43,722 nt of DNA from an uncultured Burkholderiales bacterium. GTDB lineage: Bacteria; Pseudomonadota; Gammaproteobacteria; Burkholderiales; Eutrophovitaceae. Where the stretch lies: contig CATOSA010000043.1 of the NCBI GenBank assembly GCA_951812315.1, forward strand, positions 1-43,722. Direction: 5' to 3'. The notes beneath the pieces were generated by a model. It searched no databases. It was not told the origin of the DNA and saw only the letters and a list, made by a program, of their open reading frames with translations. Below are positions 26,227-34,366 of the stretch, in pieces. The position numbers and the translations under genes are program-made. Positions within the stretch are counted from its first letter, which is position 1. Each line of letters opens with the position of its first letter.

Positions 26227-27072
26227 GGAATTAGGTTGTTGAATCGTCTGTCCTTCGGTCCATCGCTGTAAGAACTGCTCCGGATTCATGCCGCCCAGCG
26301 ATCCATGCGGCCTGATCGTGTTGTACTCCTCGAGCCACTGATTGATTACGACCCTGGCCTCGGTCATCGAGCAAAACAGCCAGCGATTCAGGCACGTGGT
26401 TCGAAAGATCGAGTTGAAACTCTCGCAGTATGCGTTTTGCCATGGGCTGCCCGGGTCGATGTAGTGGGTATCCACGTGCTTTTTCTTCAGCCATTGCTGT
26501 ACTGCCGTCGCGACGAGTTCCGGACCATTGTCCGAGCGAATACACGCCGGGCGGCCCTGCTCGTGGAACAGCTTGCCCAGAACACGAATGACATCGCTTG
26601 CGTTCAGGCTGCGTGCCACGCTGATTTCAAGACCTTGCCTGGTGAACTCATCGACCACCGTGAGGCACTTGAGTTGTCGCGCACTCTGGTCGAACACAAA
26701 GTCGTAACTCCATACGTGGTTCGGATAATTCGCCCGGTTCACCCACTGGGTCGTTGTACCCAACACCTTGCGTTTGCGCCGTTTTCTGAGCACCTGCAGT
26801 CCTTCACGGCGACGTATCAGGCGTACGCGCTCGCGGCTAATCGCTAACCCGGTTGCGCGCATCAGCTCGTATATCTTGCGATAGCCCCAGCAACCATAGC
26901 GCTGCGACAGGTTCACCACCTGCCCATAGGCTGCGTCGACAATGTCTTTACTACCGATATAGCGGTAGCTCGAACGGTTCATGTGCATCGCCTGACAGGC
27001 GCGGCGCTCGCTAACGGCGTACGTATTGTGCAGGTACGTCACGCAGCGCCAGCGCTCTGGCAGGCTTACCAC
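26215..27072 (-). CDS. IS3-family transposase OrfB (DDE integrase)
   Basis: The 285-residue OrfB carries an HTH_21-like region (NRSSYRY, YGCWGYRKIYELM) and the retroviral-type integrase core. The DDE residues are visible: Asp in VWSYDFVFDQ, Asp in IRSDNGPEL, and Glu in NAYCESFNS. The C-terminus IRPHGSLGGMNPEQF is typical. It starts at GTG 27072 and overlaps orfA by 7 bases, consistent with -1 frameshifting to make the OrfAB transposase. It appears intact, so the element could be active. Confidence 0.9.
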   Translation of the reverse strand: MVSLPERWRCVTYLHNTYAVSERRACQAMHMNRSSYRYIGSKDIVDAAYGQVVNLSQRYGCWGYRKIYELMRATGLAISRERVRLIRRREGLQVLRKRRKRKVLGTTTQWVNRANYPNHVWSYDFVFDQSARQLKCLTVVDEFTRQGLEISVARSLNASDVIRVLGKLFHEQGRPACIRSDNGPELVATAVQQWLKKKHVDTHYIDPGSPWQNAYCESFNSIFRTTCLNRWLFCSMTEARVVINQWLEEYNTIRPHGSLGGMNPEQFLQRWTEGQTIQQPNSLTA

Positions 27073-27347
27073 TTTCGGCTGTTCACGTCCTTTAACATCC
27101 GGATGTCCAGCGTTTGTTCGGCCACAATCTTCTTGAGCTGCGCGTTCTCGCGCTCGAGCTCTCGAAGCCGCTTCGCCTCAGCGACCTGCATGCCGCCAAA
27201 CTTGGCTTTCCAGCGATAAAACGACTGCTCCGAGCAGTTGTGCTTGCGGCACACTTCGGCCACGGACAATCCTGCTTCGGCCTCGTGCAATATTCGAATG
27301 ATCTGTTCTTCGCTGAATCGATTGCCTTTCATCGGGTCCTCCTCCAT
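27066..27347 (-). CDS. IS3-family transposase OrfA (helix-turn-helix)
   Basis: The 93-residue protein has an HTH_Tnp_1 domain (RFSEEQIIRILHEAEAG, VAEVCRKHNCSEQSFYRWKAKFGG) and a C-terminal leucine-zipper-like coiled coil (AKRLRELERENAQLKKIVAE). The KFGGM...EAKRL...LKKI pattern is the IS407/IS51 style. It recognises the terminal repeats. It overlaps the downstream orfB. Confidence 0.88.
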   Translation of the reverse strand: MEEDPMKGNRFSEEQIIRILHEAEAGLSVAEVCRKHNCSEQSFYRWKAKFGGMQVAEAKRLRELERENAQLKKIVAEQTLDIRMLKDVNSRKW

Positions 27348-27373
27348 TGAGAAACCCTAACATAGCGGTTGGC

Positions 27374-30300
27374 CTAATTATGGCGGGGCAAGTCAACGTC
27401 AGATCGATTCAACGAAGTACACGAGCGCGTCGCGATCTTCGCGCGACATGTTCGCGAATGCATTGCGCGAGGTCTGAGCGGCCCTTCCGCAGTGCCGTGT
27501 GCGTCGGTATAGCTAACCTGTACGCTGATCTGCGCACCGACATCGTTGTCACCGAGTGTGTACGTCGATGCAGTGGCGCCACCGATGGCAACACCACCGC
27601 GTAACCACTGGTAGCTGAATGCACCGAGCCCGTCGTCGTCAGAGATACCGGATGTATCGGCTGTGAGCACCTGGTCTTCGGTGACCGTACCGGTGATCGT
27701 CGGTACACCCACCGGCGTGTCATTGACGTTGGCCACCGCCGCAGTTTGCGCGCTGGTCAGCGGTCCTTCTGCAGTGCCGTTGGCGTCGGTGTAGCTGACC
27801 TGGACGCTGATTTGTGCACCGACATCGTTGTCACCGAGCGTGTAAGTTGATGCAGTGGCGCCACCGATGGCAACACCACCGCGTAACCACTGGTAGCTGA
27901 ACGCACCCAGTCCGTCGTCGTCACTGATGCCGCTGGTATCTGCGGTGAGCACCTGATCTTCAGTCACCGTTCCGGTGATGGTGGGTACACCGGCGGGGGT
28001 GTCGTTGACGTTGGCCACCGCCGCGGTTTGTGCGCTTGTGAGCGGCCCTTCTGCAGTGCCGTGTGCGTCGGTATAGCTAACCTGTACGCTGATCTGCGCA
28101 CCGACATCGTTGTCACCGAGTGTGTACGTCGAAGCCGTGGCGCCGCCGATGGCTACGCCGTCGCGCAACCACTGGTAGCTGAATGCACCCAGCCCGTCGT
28201 CGTCAGAGATGCCGGACGTATCGGCTGTGAGCACTTGATCTTCGGTGACCGTACCGGTGATCGTGGGTACACCGGCGGGGGTGTCATTGACGTTAGTCAC
28301 CGCCGCAGTCTGCGCGCTGGTTACACTTTCCGCTGTGCTGTGCCCGTCGGTATAGGACACACGAACACTGATCTGGTTACCCACATCGGCATCGCCGAGC
28401 GTGTAGGTACTGGCCGTTGCGCCACCAATCGCTACACCACCACGCAACCACTGGTAGCTGAACGCACCCAGGCCGTCGTCATCGGAGATGCCACTGGTGT
28501 CAGCGGTGAGCACATGGTCTTCGGTGACGGTACCGGTGATCGTCGGCACACCCACCGGGGCATCGTTGACTCTGGTGACGGTAATGGCGGCGGTATCTGC
28601 CAGCGTACTGAAAGCCGATGAGCCGCCGCCGGCGCCGACATTGACCTTTGTACCGGCCGCGCCACTGGTGCGATCCCAGGCCCGGTAGGTCACGCTGGCG
28701 CTGTCTGCAGTCAAGGTATCAGGTACGAAACGCAGGCTGTCACTGGAACGCAGCAACAAGGCATTGGCGTCGCTGACCACGCCGACGTCCGTCCAGCCCG
28801 AGCCGGTGTTGTACTGCCAGGTGCCGTTGCTGCTGTTCAGTGCAGTCACGGCAATGCCTTCTACGGCAAGAGCGTCCACGTCAGTGATGGAGGCGCCGAC
28901 TATTGCAGACACCAGATCGCCACTATTGGCCGTATCGTCTTCGGTAACCGTCGTGAATGTAGGTGCGCCACTGTTGTCGAGCACCGGGGCGTCGTTTACG
29001 TCGCCATTGATGACCACCGCAGCCGCAGCGGTGTTCGCGCTGTTGGCGGCCGTGTCGGTGACGTTCACACCGCTGACGACCTGTGCGGTATGCGTACCGA
29101 CCAGTAGCGGATCGGCATTAACCGTATTGTCCGTGTTGTAGGTGACGCGGATGGTATCGTCGGTCAGTGTGGTGGTGACCAGACTGACCGGGTTGGCACC
29201 AGTGCCTATGCTGGGCAGGTTGTCGCCGTCTGTTGCGCCAGCGGCGAACTGCAGTGCTGCTTCGAGATTCGCCTCCGACGGTGCGCCACTGAGTGATTCA
29301 CTGAATACCAGGTCCAGGACATGGCCTTCGGCCACGAACAGATTTGATCCGTTGCTTTGCGGGGACGAGGCGGACAACAGGACCGGCGCGGCCTTGTCGG
29401 TGGTCACGACTGATTCGCGGCCGATGTTACTGAACGCGAACGTGCCGTTCTGGGAAAGGTAGCTGGCTTCAATCCAGTCGGCAGAGCGGGCTACATTGGA
29501 GGCACGGACTTCATCGATGACACCATTGACTTCGCGACTATCCCCTTCTTCACCTATATTGAAAGCGTGCGCGGCGCTGCTGAAAGCTCCAGTCACGCCG
29601 CTGGTCACCGTTCCAACATTTCCGTCGATGTAGCTGGTCAGGGTACTGCCGTCATAAGTCAGGGCCACATGCATCCAGTCCCCGACGGTGGCCCCTGAAG
29701 AAACGTTTGCTTCGTGAACGACGCCTGCATCGTCCCTGAAACGGAACTCCAGATCGGATGTACCGTTCAGCTGCAAAACATAAAAAGAGTGATCCGCGTC
29801 TGCGTTACGTATTCCGAAGTAGCCATCCGCGCCAACGGTGTCCCATGACTTCACCCATCCGCTGATGGACATTGCAGTCGTCAAGTGCTGCGAAAAATTG
29901 GCGACATGAATCGCGTCAGAATCGCCGTTGAAATCGTATGCGCCGCCAATTACGCCGCTAGCGGTCGTCGAGTCCCCGTCTGCGTCTGAAAGCGTCCCGT
30001 GCTCGTTGTTGGCCGTCGAATCGCCATCGTCCAGGTGCCACACGCCCTTGTAACCGGCATTCCACACGCCGGCAGCATTCTGCGCGTCAACAGCGGCCGC
30101 GTTGTTGTAGTAAATGTGAATGAAGTCCGTGCTCGACGCCTGATCGAGTTGCTGCACTTTTACCCAGATCGTTGCAGACTCGGAGCCCGGCGTGTCGTCC
30201 CAGCTCTCGATTTCGTAATTGAGCAAGGTGCCGTCGTTATCGACAAAGCGGATGTCAGCGCCGCCGGCCTGGATTTTGGAGAAATCAATATCTGCCGCGG

Positions 30301-30606
30301 TGAGTGAAATCAGGATCGGGAAGTTGGCAAGATTCTCCGCGCTGGAAGTGTTGTCAAAAGTAATCTTGGTGCGATCCTGAAAGTCAACATCCCACCAGGC
30401 CGCGGCGCTATCCTGCACGTTGCCGACGTTGTCGGCGATGACATCAAGGTCATAGCTCAGGACCGGAGTTGCACCGGTACCGAGCACGCCGTCGTTGAAG
30501 GTGATGTAAATATCGGCGTCATCGGCGGTATCGAAGTTGGCATTCCAGACGAAGGCTTCGCCGCCGACACCGGCGACGTCCCAGTTGGCACCAGCGACGG
30601 TCGCGT
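27374..30606 (-). CDS. LEPR-XLL giant surface protein, C-terminal frame (DUF2341/LamG and Ig-like repeats)
   Basis: Third frame of the giant gene, about 1075 residues (first start codon at 30487). It opens with a strand region (DVAGVGGEAFVWNANF), a second DUF2341 domain (WWDVDFQDRTKITFDNTSS, GGADIRFVDNDGTLLNYEI), a LamG-type concanavalin-like domain (GVWHLDDGDS, YDFNGDSDAIHV, MSISGWVKSWDT), then cadherin-like domains and three full plus one partial 94-residue repeats. The end is abnormal: within the fourth repeat, after EGPL, the frame runs out of phase into foreign sequence and a stop at 27374. The family usually has a secretion or anchoring end there, so this product is probably truncated. 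Modules of this type bind carbohydrate or mediate adhesion. Confidence 0.75.
27399..27475 (-). pseudogene. Possible 3' remnant of a di-haem oxidoreductase-like gene
   Basis: Between the IS and the giant gene, a minus-strand frame other than that of the giant gene reads AQTSRNAFANMSREDRDALV and ends at a TGA (27401-27399). The pattern R-x-AF-x3-DRDAL-x-x-FxxS-I/L is the usual C-terminus of di-haem cytochrome-peroxidase-like oxidoreductases. It joins the repeat sequence of the giant gene near 27475. Identity is tentative because only about 26 residues remain. Confidence 0.35.
27476..28566. repeat. Tandem 282-bp coding repeats in the giant gene
   Basis: Boundaries marked by the TTGACG/GTCAA segment recur at 27723, 28005, 28287 and 28566 (282, 282 and 279 bases), with a partial unit from 27723 to about 27476. 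Each encodes a 94-residue Ig-like/cadherin-type domain with PTITGTVTEDQVLTADTSG and SYQWLR. DNA identity between units is very high, so recombination and misassembly are both plausible here. Confidence 0.85.
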
Positions 30607-32409
30607 CTGAATCGCTTCAGAAAAGGTCAGGTGAATGGCATCGATGAAGCCGTCGTTGTCCAGATCTGCAGTGTCATGCGAAAGTACGACCGGGGCGGCT
30701 TTGTCGACAACACCTTCCTGCCCGCCAAAGTTGGTGAAACTGGATCCACTGACCGTGGATAACCAGGTCGCTTCGATCCAGTCCGCGGAGCGGTTGGTGC
30801 TTGAAACCCGGACCTCGTCAATGTTGCCGTCAACCGGGTCTGCCGTCGGATCTTTCCAGTCGCCGATGATAAAGTCGTTGTTCGAAGTATCGATGGTTCC
30901 GGGAACGTTTTCCGACCAGTCCAGCGATCCATTGATGTAGCCTTCGATATCGGTACCATCGAAGGTGATGGCGATATGGTTCCATGCGCCAGGGTCTATA
31001 TCGGCGTCGCCAATCTTCCAGAGATCTTCATCCTTTCCGTCGATCTCGAACTGCGCCATGAGCTCGGTCTTGTTGTCTGAATCTCCGCCGAGATACATCG
31101 ACATCTTGCCGTCAATGCCGATAACGTCGAACCAGTCACCTTTGCCAGGATCTGTATCCATATAGACCCATGCTTCGAGCGTTACCGCATTCGTGACATC
31201 CAGGCTGTTATCGTTGCCGGCATTGATGAGATCGTCGTTCCCGTCAAATCGTTGCGCCCTGCCGATTTGTCCGACGGTATCGTCGTTGCCGTCCTGGTTG
31301 CCGGTGTTGTTGTTTGAAGTGGAGTCTGTGTGGGTACCCGACGTTTGTTCGTTAACTACGATTTCGCCCAGATGCCAGACGCCCGCAAAATTCGCGTCCC
31401 AGACCCCGGCCGCATTCTGGGCATCGGATGCAGAGGAGTTGTTGTAGTAGAGGTGAATGTAGTCGGTGTTTACGTTTGCGTTGACTTGCTGCACCCTGAC
31501 CCAGATGTTGGCGGACTCAGATCCAGCAGTGTCGTCCCAGGTCTCGATTTCGTAATCGAGCAATGTGCCGTCATCGTCGACAAAGCGGATGTCGGCGCCT
31601 CCCGCCTTGATATTGGAAAAGTCGACATTGCCCGAATCAAGCCGGATCAGGACCGGGAAATCTGCGAGGTTCGTTGCACTGCTGGTATTGTTGAATGTGA
31701 TTTTGGTGCGGTTAAGCCACTGCGAATTCCACCACGGATCGCTGGAGTCGGACGCCAGCAAATTGCCGGCGCTATCAGCCAGCGTGCCTTGGGTGTAGGT
31801 TAAATCCGGAGTAGCGCCGGTATCCAATGCACCGTCAGCAAACGTGATGTAAATGTCATCGTCATTGGCGCTGTCGCCGTTGATGGTCGAGCTGAACGCT
31901 TCGCTGGTCAGCCCCGCAACGTCCCAGTCGCCAATAGTGACCGTGCTGTCCTGGATCGCCTCACTGAAAGTCACGTGAATGGCGTCGATGAATCCGTTGC
32001 CGTCCAGATCAGCAGTCTCCTTACTCAAGATCGCAGGGCCGGCTGTGTCCGCAGCAGCCACGCCACCATCGGTAGCGATATCGTTACCCCCAACCTGCAA
32101 GTTCGAATTAGCCGTGATGGTGACCGTTGGTGTTGCGTCAGTGTCGGGCGTGCCGCTTTCAACCAGGGCGACGTAGAACGTGTCATCAAGCGCTCCGCCT
32201 GCGCCGATCTCGGTCACATACGGCGTGGCCGCCAGGGTGTGGCTGTCCACGGTGATGTTGATATCACTGAAATCGTCGTTCAATGCGCCTTCGGCGGTCA
32301 TCCTGATATGGTCGATCTGACCATTGCCGTCGGCATCGACAGTCTCACGTGCAGTGATTGCGGCGTCGGGCAATATGCCAACCCACTCTTGCTGCAGTTT
32401 CGATCTCAC
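30457..32409 (-). CDS. LEPR-XLL giant surface protein, middle frame (DUF2341 + LamG)
   Basis: Second frame of the giant gene. Genuine coding runs from about 32400 to 30608. It opens LQQEWVGILPDAAI, the end of the DUF4347 domain, then beta-rich segments with Ca-binding-like DLDGNGFIDAIH, then a first DUF2341 (WWNSQWLNRTKITFNNTSS) and a LamG domain (RAQRFDGNDDLINAG, VTLEAWVYMDTDPGKGD, WNHIAITFDGT). It derails after HLTFSEAIQ, where one base is missing near 30606-30609; the family pattern DATVAGANWDVAG continues in the next frame. Confidence 0.75.
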   Translation of the reverse strand: MRSKLQQEWVGILPDAAITARETVDADGNGQIDHIRMTAEGALNDDFSDINITVDSHTLAATPYVTEIGAGGALDDTFYVALVESGTPDTDATPTVTITANSNLQVGGNDIATDGGVAAADTAGPAILSKETADLDGNGFIDAIHVTFSEAIQDSTVTIGDWDVAGLTSEAFSSTINGDSANDDDIYITFADGALDTGATPDLTYTQGTLADSAGNLLASDSSDPWWNSQWLNRTKITFNNTSSATNLADFPVLIRLDSGNVDFSNIKAGGADIRFVDDDGTLLDYEIETWDDTAGSESANIWVRVQQVNANVNTDYIHLYYNNSSASDAQNAAGVWDANFAGVWHLGEIVVNEQTSGTHTDSTSNNNTGNQDGNDDTVGQIGRAQRFDGNDDLINAGNDNSLDVTNAVTLEAWVYMDTDPGKGDWFDVIGIDGKMSMYLGGDSDNKTELMAQFEIDGKDEDLWKIGDADIDPGAWNHIAITFDGTDIEGYINGSLDWSENVPGTIDTSNNDFIIGDWKDPTADPVDGNIDEVRVSSTNRSADWIEATWLSTVSGSSFTNFGGQEGVVDKAAPVVLSHDTADLDNDGFIDAIHLTFSEAIQTRPSLVPTGTSPVSAAKPSSGMPTSIPPMTPIFTSPSTTACSVPVQLRS

Positions 32410-33053
32410 CTTTCAAGTACTCCAGATCCCAGTCCCCGCCACGCTCGGCACTGCCGGTCAGATCCGTACTTGCGGCAACGTCAGCACCGGTCAGGTGCGC
32501 CAGGCTATCGATCAATGCCCGGCCGGCGTCACTCTGGGCCACATCGCAGCCGTAGATCATCAGATCGGCATCCGAAGTCAGCGAGTTGCCCCACAGGGAA
32601 ATCTGATTGGCGTTTTGTTTGACCGACTCTGCATCGAGCATGTCCTGGCCGAGCTGGAATGCTGCGTCGCTGCCGTGCGAGATGATATGAATTGCGCTCA
32701 CATCCTGGCGCCCGGGCCAGATAATCACTGATCTGGGCAATGCCATCACGATCGCCATCGAGCAACACGACGTCGAAGTTGGAGTCGCTATCCTTGTTAT
32801 TGCCGATGTCATCGACCAGTTGCTGATAGTCCGGGGTGGCGGTATCGACGAATACCACTTCCTGGCGGCTGACCTCTACGCTGGCATCGGAAAAATGGGT
32901 GAACTCTCCACTTGCACCGACCACGCGCTGCTCGAACTGCGGCAACGTCGCCGGATTCGCGGCGATGGCAGGATTCAGATCAGCCGAGTACAGAATACGT
33001 GGCTCGATCTGTTCGATCATCGGGCGGGTGCGAGTTTTTCGGAAGAGAGTCAA
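32398..33053 (-). CDS. LEPR-XLL giant surface protein, N-terminal part (DUF4347), one internal frameshift
   Basis: The first frame starts near TTG 33053 (an in-frame ATG lies at 33020) with few hydrophobic residues, then the LEPR-XLL motif IEQIEPRILYSADLNP. No Sec signal is seen. The DUF4347 domain follows (EVVFVDTATPDYQQLVDDI, DVVLLDGDRDGIAQISDYLA). One base too many within 32711-32718 shifts the frame; the rest (GRQDVSAIHIISHG, GNSLTSDADLMIYGCDVAQ, GGDWDLEYLKGEIE) continues in a second frame until about 32400, where another single-base shift leads to the middle part. It is the last gene of the export operon, 34 bases after the HlyD gene. Confidence 0.75.
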
Positions 33054-33087
33054 GATAATCTATCAGCTAGTGTTTCGGTGCTTTCGG

Positions 33088-34366
33088 CTATTGATTCTGT
33101 GGTGACAGTTTCTTGCTTCCATGCGCAGCGTCAGCCGTAAGGCGTTGCATCGAGGCGAGATTGGTATCGACTTTGAGACCGCGCTGGCCAACCGGCGGTG
33201 CCAGTTCTTGTGCGGGACCGGCGGGCATTGGCGCGACCATCGCCGCCGGGACATCGGTCAACTCGGCACGGCAGCGTAGTCCGGAGGGCAATGCGCCGTC
33301 AGGGTTTGGCAATGTCGCGCGCACGCGGAAGGTGTTACTCGCGCCGTCGACGACCGAGTCCACCAGCACAACCTCGGCAGGCAGTGCTGGCGCATTTGGC
33401 AATTCCGGCATCACGTTGACGATCGTGCCCATTTGTACCGTGCCGAACATCGTTGACGGCGCCACGATTTCGACTCTTAGCGGATCGGTCTTGACGATGC
33501 GGAACAAGGGCTTGTCCTCGATCCGTTCACCCACTGACACATGGCGATCGACAACAATGCCGTCGAAAGGCGCGCGTATGGTGCGCATCTGCAGTTGTGC
33601 ATTCGCCAGATTGAGTTCTTTTTGCCAGACACGTTGCTGCTCACGCGCCTGTGCAAGCCTTTCCTATGCCATACGCGAATCCGCGCGCGCCTCATCGAGT
33701 GCTTGTGTCGAAATGAAATTCAGTTCTACCAGCTCCTCTGCCCGCGTGAGCTTCTGGCGAAGGAAGTCCGCGTTGGTTTGCGCAGCGCGGACTTCGGCGT
33801 CGGCCTGGGTGCGCCTGAGCGACTGCCACCGACGCTTGTTCGACGTTTACGCGCAGACGTGCAAGTTCATGGTCTTGCTCAACCCGGTCACCGCGTTCGA
33901 TCGCTATGGATGAAACCACGCCAACGACCGGACTGCCGACTTCCGCTGTCTTGTCCGGTTCGATTGCGCAACCCAGTACACGCCGCGAAACTGCGCTTCC
34001 GGCGCGAGCGCGCGCTTGTCCCCTAGCCGGAGCATATATTCGATCCTTCCTGACTATCGAGCCCGTTTCGTTACGTGACCGTTTCCGATCCATGTGATTG
34101 GACTGATGTCCCTTGTCCGCTCTTGTCAGCGTATCGGCGCGCGCGATCTGAATTCCATTCACGCTGTCTGTGCTGGAGACGTCCAGTTTTGCCGGCACAG
34201 ATGCGGCGGCAGGAGCAGCATTGCTGACTTGCCCGTTACTGATCTGCCCATTCGCATTCGCGCTGAAGAATGACGAAAAATATTGCGGGCTGATAACCAG
34301 TACTGCGCCCACAGCGACGGTAGCGAGCACCAATGGGACGATAAATTTCTTGCAGTTTTTGATCAT
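33088..34366 (-). pseudogene. HlyD-type periplasmic adaptor, frameshift plus in-frame stop
   Basis: The ATG at 34366 overlaps the SecA-like stop (ATGA). A signal-anchor (FIVPLVLATVAVGAVLVISP) leads to a lipoyl-like half-domain (CAIEPDKTAEVGSPVVGVVSSI, RGDRVEQDHELARL). Near 33804-33812 the frame shifts by one base; the second frame continues the coiled coil (ADAEVRAAQTNADFLRQKL, TRAEELVELNFISTQALDEA), meets a TAG at 33666-33664, and continues (ERLAQAREQQRVWQKELNLA, MRTIRAPFDGIVVDRHVSVG) to 33088 with the adaptor beta-barrel end. The architecture is a normal membrane-fusion protein of about 420 residues. Reading errors or decay are both possible. Confidence 0.75.

Larger units (their letters stand above)
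26189..27395 (-). mobile_element. IS3-family insertion sequence (IS407/IS51-like)
   Basis: About 1207 bp with two overlapping leftward transposase frames. The ends start TGTCAAGCCC (left, 26189) and, read inward from 27395, TGACTTGCCC. Further matching segments (GG-CC, CGCT, GTTAGGG) extend the imperfect inverted repeats to about 40 bp. No target duplication is visible: the left flank is AAGC and the right flank is ACGT. Either the exact ends are off or one flank was rearranged after insertion. Confidence 0.75.

Noticed and set aside
26305..26847. Rightward open frame of 180 codons inside the IS
   Set aside because: Shadow of the transposase gene on the other strand.
27476..28566. Regular repeats as a CRISPR array
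   Set aside because: Units are 282 bp, coding and nearly identical over their whole length, with no spacers.
28028..28621. Rightward open frame of 197 codons
   Set aside because: It is antisense to the Ig-like repeats of the giant gene and inherits its length from their composition; no ribosome binding site or family resemblance.
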